The translations under genes were made by a program, and so were the position numbers. The notes under the pieces are model-generated. The model did no database searches and was not told the DNA's origin. It saw nothing but the letters and a program-made list of their open reading frames with translations. From Siphonodentalium dalli (lineage: Eukaryota > Mollusca > Scaphopoda > Gadilida > Siphonodentaliidae), in the NCBI GenBank assembly GCA_032622095.1, contig CP136063.1, positions 220,055,982 through 220,119,981 on the forward strand: a DNA stretch of 64,000 bases, given 5' to 3'. Position 1 is the first letter of the stretch. Each line of letters starts with the position of its first letter. Positions 37,001 to 49,000 of the stretch are shown in pieces.

Positions 37001-40000
37001 CTGAAACACCGGGCGTGGTCCCAAAACGCCGGGCATGTCCCGAAACACCGGGCATGTCCTGAAACACCGGGCATGGTCCCAAACACCGGGCATGTCCCGA
37101 AACACCAGGCATGTCCCAAAACACCGGGCATGGTCTCGAATCACCGGGCATGCTCTCGAAACACCGGGCATGTCCAAAACACCGGGCATGTCCCGAAACA
37201 CAGGCATGTCCCGAAACACCGGGCATGTTCCGAAACACCGGGCATGTCCCGAAACACCGGGCATGTCCCGAAACACCGGGCATGTTCCGAAACACTGGGC
37301 ATGTCCCGAAACACCGAGCATGGTCCCGAAACACCGAAGCAAATTTTATATTAACCGTTTGATAGATCAAGGAAAATACCTCCCTCCTCCTAGATTCCCG
37401 AAGGGATGCGACTAGAGGAGTGGGATTTTTTCTTATATCGGAATGAACGACGAGGAGGGATAAACATGCATCCTTGATTGCTGTGCGATCAATCCACTCA
37501 ACAGTTCATAGGAACTAGTTAAAAAAATCTGTGCTGAACGGGTTATGACGTCATAATTGATGACCCGGACAGCTACTTAAGCCGTGTCCTGTCAGAGACA
37601 GCGACTTTTTGGTAGAGAATAGAAGTGTGTGTATTTGACAAACTATAGTAGGAATGAACGACAAAACAAATGTGGGTGGGAAAAAAGAGGGCGGGAGTTT
37701 ATCCCTCCTCGTCGTTCATTCCAATATAAGAAAAAATCCCACTCCTCCAGTCGCATCCCTTCGGGAATCTAGGAGGAGGGGGTATTTTGTCCCATATCTA
37801 CATTCACTCCTCGGAGGGATAAACATGCATGTTGAAAGAAGTTTGACAAATAACAGAAGACAATTAAATAAAGTGTCATCTTTTAATGATAATACTTAAA
37901 TTACAACGTTCCCACATATTGGCATCTTCAGCGAACATCCGACGATTCCTTCAATCGGATTGGTGACTTCGATGTCGTTGCAGAATAGCGTCAGATACTG
38001 CAAGAGAAGGCATAGATGGTGTTCGATAGTAAAACTTGTAGAAAGTCTCGGCAGAAGACCAATTTGCGACCTTCATTATTGCTTGAAGGGATACACCTGC
38101 ATTAAATGCAGCTGAGGCACTTGAACCCCGAAAAGAATGTGCCCCAAAAATTGTTGTGTCAATACCAGCCAAAGTTAGACTACTTTTCAGCCATCGAGCA
38201 ATAGATGTGCTGCAAACTGGCTTAAAATGTTTTGTATGACGCAAACAGTTGTGAACCTTTTCTCTGAGTTTCGGTTTGTTTCAGATAAACATTTAGTGAA
38301 GCACGCATAATTTGATATTACTATATGCGTGCAAAATTACAGGCGGGTGAGGCTTTTTCTGAGTCGCCGTTTTTGTTAACGCAGTCAGACTAAAAATAGC
38401 TTTATCCTCAGAAACCATCATGTGATCTATGTCCAATAAAGTAAGAGTCTGTACTCTTTGAAATGTGGTCAAAGCTACCAAAGCCACTAATTTTTCAGTG
38501 AGCTGCTGTAAGCTCAACTTTTCAAGCGGAAAAAGTGATGAGAGATAAGTTAAGACTGCGGAAACATCCCACATGTGGTGATATTTGGGAAGCATAGGTC
38601 TGCTATTAGCTAAGCCTTTCATAAATCGAACCAATATTGGAGAGTCAACCGGAAAATTTTGGCCCAGTAGTGACAGAGTCTGAGATAGCATTGATCGATT
38701 CATGTTAATAACACTGTAAGATTTGTCCTCGGAAAAGAGTTGTGACAAAAACTTTACAATGTTTGGGATAGTTGGTGAAATGGAATCAATTTGTTCAGAA
38801 TGACACCAAACACACCATTTTCGCCAGGCGAGATCATACTGTTTTCTGGTCGAGGGTCGCCAGGAGTTAAGAATGTGTTGAGCAATGTGCGTCGTAAACC
38901 CTCGACGTCTAAGATATTGGATGATAACATTGCTGCGATTAAATTCATGGACTCTGCCAAAGGATGTGTCTCTTGCCGATGAGGCAGAGCAATTAAATGC
39001 TTTTGATGTGGTAATCGTACTGGTACCGCCACTAATAAGTCGAGTACCTGAGGGAACCGAGGCTGGCTTGGCCATTGGGGTATAATTAAAAGAGCTCTGT
39101 TTACCTTGTCTGCTTTGATCTTTTGAAGAATTCTTGGAATGAGTCTGAAAGGAGGATAAATGTAAGGTGAAAAAGATGTCCATATCATGGAGAAGGCATC
39201 TATGTGCCATGCTTTAGGATCAGGTTTCCAGGCTACATATGGCTCTAACTGTTTGTTCAAGTATGATGCAAATAAATCTATATCTGGAGTAAAATACCTC
39301 GCACAAAGGATTCGAAAAAATCAAGCTGCCACTCAAGGGAATCATCAAAATGTCTTGACAAATGATCTGGAATAAAATGACATTTTCCTGGAATGAAAGT
39401 TGCTGATAGATGGAGCTCATGACTGGAAGCCCATAACAGTATCTTTTTGAGAAACTCATGTAATCGTTTAACCGTACCACCATTATTATTTATGTAAGCA
39501 ATGGCAGTTGTGTTATCACTTTTAATACATATATGCATGTTCTTGAATTTATCACAAAGTGATGCAAACTCAATAGCTAGCAGTTCAAGATAATTAATAT
39601 GCATATTCCTAACACTTGAGGGCCATCGACCATTTGCAGTTTCTGCACCACAAAAGGCTCCCCAACCAGCTAATGAAGCATCTGTGTGTAAATAACAACT
39701 AATGCTAGGAGGTCGAATTGATTTCCATTGAACCGTTCTACATTCTCAATCCACCATTGAATTTCTGATTCGTCTTCCACAGATAACAACAAGTGAGCAT
39801 CATAGTCCCCATGATTCAAACGCAAAGCTTGAGTCTTCGATGAATCGAGTTGTCTATAATACAGCTGGCTTAGTCGGACTGCCTTAAAAGTGGAAACATA
39901 AGTACCAATCAATTCAGCTAGTGTTCTGATGGTAACAGAATGTGACTTCAAAATTCCCCAGGATTTCTTAATCAAACCTTCCACCTTCTCTGGATGAAGA

Positions 40001-43000
40001 TATACCTTGAACTTACAAGTGTCTATAATAAAGTCCAGATATACAAGCTGCTGTTTTGGTTTAATCCGAGATTTTTCCACATTTATTGAAACACCAAGTG
40101 ATTTTAAAAGATTGATAGCAACCAAAGTTTGATCCTGACAAACTCTGGGATCACTATGAGCAAAGCAAGAATCATCAATAAAAAACCAACATCTGATGCC
40201 AGCCAATCTCAGGCTTGAATAGACGGGTTTCAGAATCTTTGTAAATAACCTCAGGCCAACACTTAACCCAAAACAGAGGCATGTATATTTATAGAGCTGA
40301 CCCTGCCAGAATTTTTTTTAATACTTCTGATGGTCATCATGTATCGGACAGGAAAAATAAGCGTCCTTCAGATCGAGAGACGTTAAATAATCATTTCTGC
40401 TGATAGCCTCCAATACAAATTCAATAGTTTCAATAGTTTCTTGTTTGAAATGGTAATATTGAATGAATTGATTCAAATGTTTCAGATTGATAATTGGTCT
40501 AAAACCACCTGTTTTCTTTTTGGTAACAAAGAGGTGTGCTATGAATTCGTCTGGTTCATGAGATGAAGCAACTACTGCGCCTTTAAGCAGTAGATCGTGA
40601 ACCGCGTCAGTTATAATTTGAGTTTCATTCTTCGAAAACCGTGGAATATATGGATAACGATCTTGAACAGGAAGTGACATAAATTCTATTTTATACCCAG
40701 CCACTGCATTTAACACCCATTCATTTGAAGTAATAGATTTCCAGACATGAAGATAATTTTTCAAATTTCCAGCTTTAAACGTGTTAAAACTCATCAATAA
40801 TGTCTGCCGCGGCTCCTTTGGCCCGGATAACCTCTCATTGGGTTGTAACCACCTCTCGTCTGTTGACTGTATCTGCGTCTGCCGCGATGTTTTGAAATCC
40901 TGCCCCGACCACTTCCAGGTCGCCGGTTGCCGGTGTTCGAACCGTAATCCTCCTCGAAAAAAGAACCGGTAGGATTTCTCTGGTCTACACTGAGCAGGCG
41001 TGAGATTTCATTATTCGATTTCACCTGTTGACTAAAATCATCGCCAAATAAGTTTTCCGTGCTAGAGATCTATATTTTCTCGACATGACCGGTTTCAACA
41101 ATCTGTGGCGAGTCAGAGACATGGCGAAGTTTGCGTTTCCCAGAATGGTTAACGCATCAACAATCAGACTGCGGCTATCTGCTAAGTTGAGTGATGACAC
41201 GTCGGACGTTCTGAGTGATTCGGTTAATTTTAATAATGGCACCACACCTGATGATAACAGCTTCTGGATGTGTACCATCGCCAAATCCCTATTCTTGAAT
41301 AGTGGATTCCGAATAACGCTCCAGAGTTCAGGGTTCACTCTTGTCGGTTTCATCCGGGTGCAGTTTTCGGGCACTGCGTGTTTGTCCAAAGCATCATGAA
41401 TTCTTTTGGGTTCGATAGCTTCAGAAAATACCTTGTTTGTAAATCCTGACATTTTCCCATTTACTTTTGGACCCAAGCCGGAATCTTGTAATTCTGGGAA
41501 AATGAATAAATCTTCATCTCCCTGTGTCTCCTCTTCAAAGAACTCATCCGCCGTAGCGGTGTGTGTTGTATACAAAGTATCTTCGTTCTCATGATATTCA
41601 GACACCGGGTCCTGAACGCTGAAACCCTGGTTTGGTGGGATATTGATTCCCGAATCGTTCAAATGAGTGTCTAATTCTCTTGCTGCATGTTCATTTGTGA
41701 ACATGCTGACATTCCAGTTATCCTCAAACAGAGCGTCCCGTGTATAAGATGCCGACGGCATAGACCCTCTTGCGTTATTGCTAGACAATAACCTTTCTTG
41801 AAGATCAGCCACCTGTTTCTTCAAATGGGATATGTCCTCATTAGCCATAGCGTTCTTCGTACGTTTGGTCATTGTAACCACGGTTGACGATGCGGTTGAT
41901 TTACCCTTTGGCGCTGCTTGAGTTGCAGATTTAGCTGGTTTCGATTTGGAGGTTACTGATTTCTGTTTGGAAACCGTCTTTGCTGTTTTAGTGGTAGATT
42001 TAAGGGGAACATAAACAACCGAAGCAACACGTCGAATGGGTGATGACAGTGGACTAATGATGTCCGGTAGCGGGCTCATTTGCTCGCACAAACTACCGCG
42101 TATACTGCGGCTGTCCGTATCAAAACCCATAAAGTCACTGAGCTCAATCTGAAGCTCGTTTGTGGAGCGCTGGGCCATTGTCTTTGTGTTGAACAAATGG
42201 AAATGAAAGATCGTTGAGATCACGCCCGGTATATATGAATGCAGCGTTGCACTGTGATACCAAGCGTATCGAGTGGACTGGTTCAGTCGATCCCTCAACA
42301 AAAAAAGTCGCTGTCTGACAGGACACGGCTTAAGTAGCTGTCCCAGTCGTCAATTATGACGTCATAACCCGTTCAGCACGTATTTTTTTAACTAGTTCCT
42401 ATGAACTGTTGAGTGGATTGATCGCACGGCAATCAAGGATGCATGTTTATCCCTCCGAGGAGTGAATGTAGATATGGGAAAAAATTATAACATACATGGA
42501 ATCTATTAACTAACTTTTTATGAACATATATTTAGCAAACTCAAATTAATACCAGAGTTAGTCGATGCAGAGGTGGAATGATTCGTTTGAAGTGTACCCT
42601 AGAAATCCAAAAATATGATTAATATTCATAGATGGGAAATGTTCAGATAATAAATCCTGCGCGGTTTGAGCAGCACATGAAGCCATGTGCTCAAGTCACT
42701 GATCCTAAAATCCTTAGTCACTTTATAGAAATGCTGTTTGTATTAACCCTTTGTGGTAGTAGTCAAGCCTTGAAATAGTGTCTGTCATTTGCAGAATGAG
42801 GTCCCCAGAGGGTGAATTTAGTGATGCTATCCAGATGGCGTCACTAAATTCACCTTCTGTGGACCTCATTCTGCAAATGACAGACACACTATTTCAAGGC
42901 TTGGTACTAGTAGTTAGCTCCATTATGAAATATTTACCATTTTGTTGAACTTATTATCTGAGCATTCCCATATTAGGTATCCTTCTGCACTTGTATTATT

Positions 43001-46000
43001 GTAGTGGTGTGCAAGCCTGAGTTTAGTGTGCCTGTCATTTGCAGAATGAGGTCCCCTGAGGCTGAATTTAGTGATGCTATCTCGCATAGGGGGCTAGCAT
43101 CACTAAATTCACCCTCTGGACCTCATTCTGCCATTTAGTAAAGAAAGGGTTATTCACAATTAACTACTGTTTCATTTATTTTTCAGAGTATCTCAGAAGC
43201 AAATTTCAGGTATACTGGCGCGAGAATATGTAACTTCATAAATAAAGAACTCTCATCTCATTCAATATTCAGGAACTTTAGAACAGAATTTTTGAGAAGG
43301 TAGGATTTATTTGATTCTGTGTTAGGCCAATCTAACAACAATTCTTGATTCTCTTCCCTTCAGCTCCCGATGGGAACCTCGATTATGCAATGTGTCATCT
43401 GCCAATTGGAGGATATAGAGAAACTAAACTAAAAAGAAATAGAATCTATGTGAAGAATTTTCTATAGAAATTTGATAATAAAGAAACTTTCCAGAGAAGA
43501 TGAGGCCTAAGCAGAATGAGGGTGAATTTAGCGATGCTAGCCTGCTATGTGGGATAGCATCACTAAATTCACCCTCTGGGGACCTCATTCTGTGAATGAC
43601 AGTCTCTAAACCTGTTTCCTTTTGTTAAGTCTTCTCCTTTGTGGTGAATTCAATAAATGAAGGAGGGGTGGCTGAAGCGGGAAGGATTACAAAGTTTCAG
43701 TGGTTTTATAGCATGCCTTAGTCTTTAAAGTACATTGCAATAACCCTTTGATAAGTCTATTGTGATCAAATTGGTCAATTTAGATCGCCTTGTATTGTAT
43801 AAGTTATGATACTGCTTTAATTTCTAGATCTGACCATTAAGTTAGCAAGAATAAAATATAAAAAAAAAATTTGCCTGCCCACCCCTATTTTCCATAAAAG
43901 TTGGATTAGAATCTGGTAATTTACTTCTATTTGCCTTAATGTTGGTCCAGGGAAGCTCTGGTCCACAATTTGAACTGTTTATCATAGTGTTCAGATCAGT
44001 TAAATTTAACTTATGTCATATGATGCAGTGTAAATACTGTGTTTTTGAAAAGAACCTACAGTAATGCTCTAATTAATCGACTTCTTAACCACAGCAGAAT
44101 TATGGGTAACTTTTCAGGATTTAGTCAGAAATATGGTTTGTTGCCATTCATCGTAAAGCTCTCGCCGAGAGCTTACCGATGAATTGCAACAAGCCATATT
44201 TCCGATTAAATCCTGAAAAGTTACCCATAATTCTGATGTGGTTAAGAAGTCGATTAATTAGAGCATTACTGTATCACATTGGGAAATAATGGTGATATTC
44301 AACATAAAATTAACTTTTAAAATATACTGTTTATTTATTAGGAAGGGTGAGACATCTCTTACAACCTTGTTGCTATGTCCCGTTGCTATGGATGATATGA
44401 AATTTCTTTTCCTTTACAATCAGATGAAAATGTACAGTGATTTTAATAGGCTCTAATTTGGTCTTATATAAAACTATAATATTTCAGCCATACTCTCTAT
44501 ACCTATGATAGTGTACAAGCCTTGAAATAGTGTTTCTGACATTTTCAGAATGAGGATCCAGAGGCTGAATTTATTGATGCCATCCCGCACAGCAGGCTAG
44601 CATCACAAAATTCACCCTCTCGGAACCTCATTCTGCTGAGGCCTATGGGAGATCTAGGATCAGATTGAAATTCCCCAATTGAAGTTGGTGATGTTCACAG
44701 ATTAGTCATCTCGATTATGCATTTTATCTTCTGCAAATTAAGGGATATAGAAACTGAACAGAAGGGGAAAAGTAACTAAAAACAATGTTAATTTGAGACA
44801 AAAGAAACGGAGACAGAAGTATGAGGCCTAAGCAGAATGAGGTCCCCAGAGGGTGAATTTGTTGAAGTTAGCCCACTAGCAGTGGTCTGGAAATTGGGGA
44901 AAACGATGTAATTCGGACCAGATTCGTGTGAGGGAGCACAAATTGGGTCAAAAGAAGACCATACATGCAAAAAAATAATTATTTTTGAGTACAAAATTTT
45001 TAAGTCTAATGTCGAACGCCGAAATTTTTGAGAGAATGTTTTTGGTTTGTGATTTTATTTGATATCTTTTTAACAGGTGCCAGGGAGATTTTCAAGCCAG
45101 AGAAAATCTTTTACACGGTGAAGAATCCCTGCAGCGATTATGTGGCCTCACCCTTTTCATCGGAGAACTTTTTATTAATTTTGAAGTAAGTACACTACTT
45201 GCCAAGCCTCATAATTATGATTGGGTAGGTCATTCTGAAATCAAATAGGTCGAAAAAGTGGGAAGCTATAAGCAATATTTGTTCCCCAAAAAATTAATTT
45301 TCGGGGGACTATAGAAACGGGCTCTGTCCGTCCGTCCGTCACACTTTTGAATACCTTCATGGTGTAATCATCTCCTCCTACAGATTTCTTCTCAGAGATT
45401 TGAAACTTCAGAATATTGTTGCCCTTATATTGAAGATGTGCAACATGTATATAGATGACGGAAAAATTATTTTTTGACAGAGTTATTAACCCTTTTCGAC
45501 TTAGACAATTTCAACATTTTTTATAATTTTCTGTATGAGGGTACCTTCATGGTGTTATCAAGTCCTCCTACAGTTTTCATCGTAGATATTTGAAACTTCA
45601 GAGTATTGTTACCCACATATTGGAGATGTGCAACATGTATATAGATGACGGAAAAATTATTTTTTTTAAGGAGTTATTAACCCTTTTCGACATAGAAAAT
45701 TTCAACATTTTTTAAATTTCTTTAACAAAGCGGCATCGACTTGCCACGTTGTCGGGCGACACTGTGGTCGGCTGACCTTTTATTTAAATATAAATTTGTC
45801 CCTTTTAGGCCAAATAAAAAACGTTTTTTGTTTCATGGATTTCAATCCTCGTTGCTTTTATTTCATGCCAACGGTATACGGACATTTCCCCACCGGACAT
45901 TTCCCCACTTTCAAAAGCGGACATTTCCCCACCCGGACATTTCCCCACCGGACATTTCCCCACCCGGACATTTACCCACCGGACATTTCCCCACCCTGCT

Positions 46001-49000
46001 AATAAAATGCGGACATCAAAGAGTGTTTTGACTGATCAGTGAAGCCTGGTCAGTGAGGCCATCTCAAGCGATGTTTGACAAACATGAAAGAGTGTTTTTA
46101 CGATAGTTTGGGACATCGACGCAGTTGAAACAATGTTGTGACAATTATGGTCACAGTATGAATTCTAGTGAGTGAACTAGACAGCTATATAACCTTAGCA
46201 AAGTTATCATGGAATCATTTCCTTGATGTTAATTCATTTTCTGAAGAACAGATATAAAGAGCGTTCTTAGTTATTTATCCAATAATATGTATGCAAATTT
46301 CTATGATGAACATTTAATTTGATATTTTTTCTGAAGAACAGACATAAAAAGCGTTCTTAGTTAATTATCCAATATAATATGTGTGCAAATTTCTATAATG
46401 AACATTTAATTTGGTATTTTTTTCTGAAGAACAGATATAAAGAGCGTTCTTAGTTAATTATCAAATAATATGTAAAAACTCAAATAATGAATGTGTGACT
46501 GACATCGATAGATTGAGACTGGGTGAGCCGCCATCGAAGAGAGTTCGACGACAGATGTCGGCCCTTCAGACCAAACTTCATAAGCTGTGTGTGGATTTCG
46601 ACAGCGGCAAGAAGAGCATGAAAGATTTCCTCGACATCATTGGCCATTCGATCAGATTCAAGAAATATTAAGTGTTGTTGTTAAGTGTATCGTTACTATT
46701 TACTGTTATTGCTGTGTATATGTATATAATTTCGTTCATTGAAATAAACATTGATTTTAACACATACCCATAGTATGAGTCAATATACCACACGCCCCTA
46801 GTAACAGTCAAAGGTGGGTAAATGTCCAGTGGGGAAATGTCCGCTTTGATATTTTGAAAGTGGGGAAATGTCCGGTGGGGAAATGTCCGGGTGGGGAAAT
46901 GTCCGTTTTGCCATTTCAAGGGCGGGTGGGGAAATGTCCGGTGGGGAAATGTCCGGGATTCCATGCCAACAATAGTCAATAACACAGACTCTGTACAGAA
47001 ATAATTGGGGACTCAAACATTAAGTTGGTCTTTGGCAATTGATTTCTAAATACTCATTGACAAGTAGATCCCTTAGGAAATGTTCAGATAATTATTTTAA
47101 CAAATGACCTTTTGTTGAACTTGTTATCTGAAATTTCCCTTCAATAAATAAGAGTCCTTCTGCACTTTTATTTACTATCGTCTGCTTATTTTTGCTGAAC
47201 ACCCCTCCAGAGGAATAATAGACACTTCCAATGTATACTGTTGTAACTGAATGGTAGAATTCATTCAGTATAGAAAGGGTCAAAATCTTTCTTTTAGTTT
47301 TAGATTTTGAAGAATGGGGTTTCTATTAAGATAGATACACTTATGGAGGCACTTGTTGAATTGATATCTCTCTTTTCGTTTTATATTATGAAGAATGGGG
47401 TTTCTATTAAGATAGATACACTAATGGAGGCACTTGTTGAATTAATATCTCTCTTTTCATTTTAGATTATGAAGAATGGGGTAACTATTAAGATGGATAT
47501 ACTAATGGAGGCCCTCAAGGATCTTCTTATGACACAACTGAGTCTGGCTTCAGATGTCACGGTCAAGTGTTCTTGTCAAGTTCTGAAGGTAATCTCAAAG
47601 AAGAGAGAACCACTCATATTAAAATTATAAAATGCTCTTGGGCATTGGGTATATGTGTTATATAATATTATAAAATGCTCTTGGGCATTGGGTATATGTG
47701 TTATATAATATTATAAAATGCTCTTGGGCATTGGGTATATGTGTTATATAATATTATAAAATGCTCTTGGGCATTGGGTATATGTGTTATATAATATTAT
47801 AAAATGCTCTTGGGCATTGGATATATGTGTTATATAATATTATAAAATGCTCTTGGGCATTGGGTATATGTGTTATATAATATTATAAAATGCTCTTGGG
47901 CATTGGGTATATGTGTTATATAATATTATAAAATGCTCTTGGGCATTGGGTATATGTTTTATATAATATTATAAAATGCTCTTGGGCATTGGGTATATGT
48001 GTTATATAATATTATAAAATGCTCTTGGGCATTGGGTATATGTGTTATATAATATTATAAAATGCTCTTGGGCATTGGGTATATGTGTTATATAATATTA
48101 TAAAATGCTCTTGGGCATTGGGTATATGTGTTATATAATATTATAAAATGCTCTTGGGCATTGGGTATATGTGTTATATAATATTATAAAATGCTCTTGG
48201 GCATTGGGTATATGTGTTATATAATATTATAAAATGCTCTTGGGCATTGGGTATATGTGCAATATGTATAAAAGTCTTTATAAATATCACCACCAAGAAG
48301 AACATGGAGAAATAGATCAACTTTGTTCTTATATTAATTATTGATAGTTCTCCAATAATTGAAATTTTGTGTGTTGAAACCATTGTTATGTAAATAAAAC
48401 AGTCAAGGACCTACAGTGATTTGTCAACAAACATCGCTAAACATGTAGTAAGTTCAAATATTTTAGTCTTAACCCTTTACCCAACAAAACGGCCAAATAA
48501 AGCTGCAACAGCCTAAATGATCTTGGGTCTGTCTCAATAAAACCATACAAATATGGATATCATTGGAACCGGCTCCTTGACCACATTGTGATGGTTACAG
48601 TTATGCCATGTGCCAATGCATTCTCTTATATATGCGAGTCGACCATAGGTTGCCTCGCATATATAAGAGAATACATTGGCCTAAAAAAAATCTTTTAAAA
48701 TTTTTAATGTGTTAAGCCAATGCATTCTCTTATATATGCGAGTCGACCATAGAGAATGCATTGGCACAGGGCCGTTCTGTTGGGTAAAGGGTTAATATGA
48801 TTTTCAGAATATTTTTCAATGTTTACCATCAAGTATTGATTAAACTTTAGTATGTTATTATAATAAAATAATAATAATGACATGTTTTATATAGCGATTA
48901 ACCAATGACTTGCTCTAACACGCTCGGTACAATATTACCCCAGTCATTTGTACAGGCCAACCAATGAACCGGCTGCAGCCATAACAGGCGCTGCTCTAGT

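Larger units (their letters stand above)
37373..42482 (-). mobile_element. DIRS-type retrotransposon, nearly complete but inactivated
   Basis: Gene order on the minus strand is gag, reverse transcriptase, RNase H, tyrosine recombinase. Inverted terminal repeats of about 159 bp (37452-37610 and 42304-42462) and an internal complementary region (37697-37830) matching both outer ends joined head to tail are diagnostic of DIRS elements, which replicate through a circle and integrate without target duplication. Several frameshifts and one stop make it a pseudo-element. Lies in the PAIP1 intron between 36589 and 43187, opposite to the gene. Confidence 0.93.

Noticed and set aside
36839-37415. Several overlapping ORFs of 80-168 codons on both strands
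   Set aside because: They follow the CCCGAAACACCGGGCATG minisatellite; all frames are open because of the repeat, with no conserved domain.
41085-41399. Plus-strand ORFs across the DIRS element
   Set aside because: Shadows of the minus-strand gag and RT frames.
45741-46031. ORF rich in HFPTGHFPT
   Set aside because: Translation of the CCGGACATTTCCCCAC arms of the Mutator-like element.
47623-48258. CRISPR-like regular array
   Set aside because: Units are directly adjacent with no variable spacers, in an intron of an animal gene. The same reasoning applies to 60809-62210.
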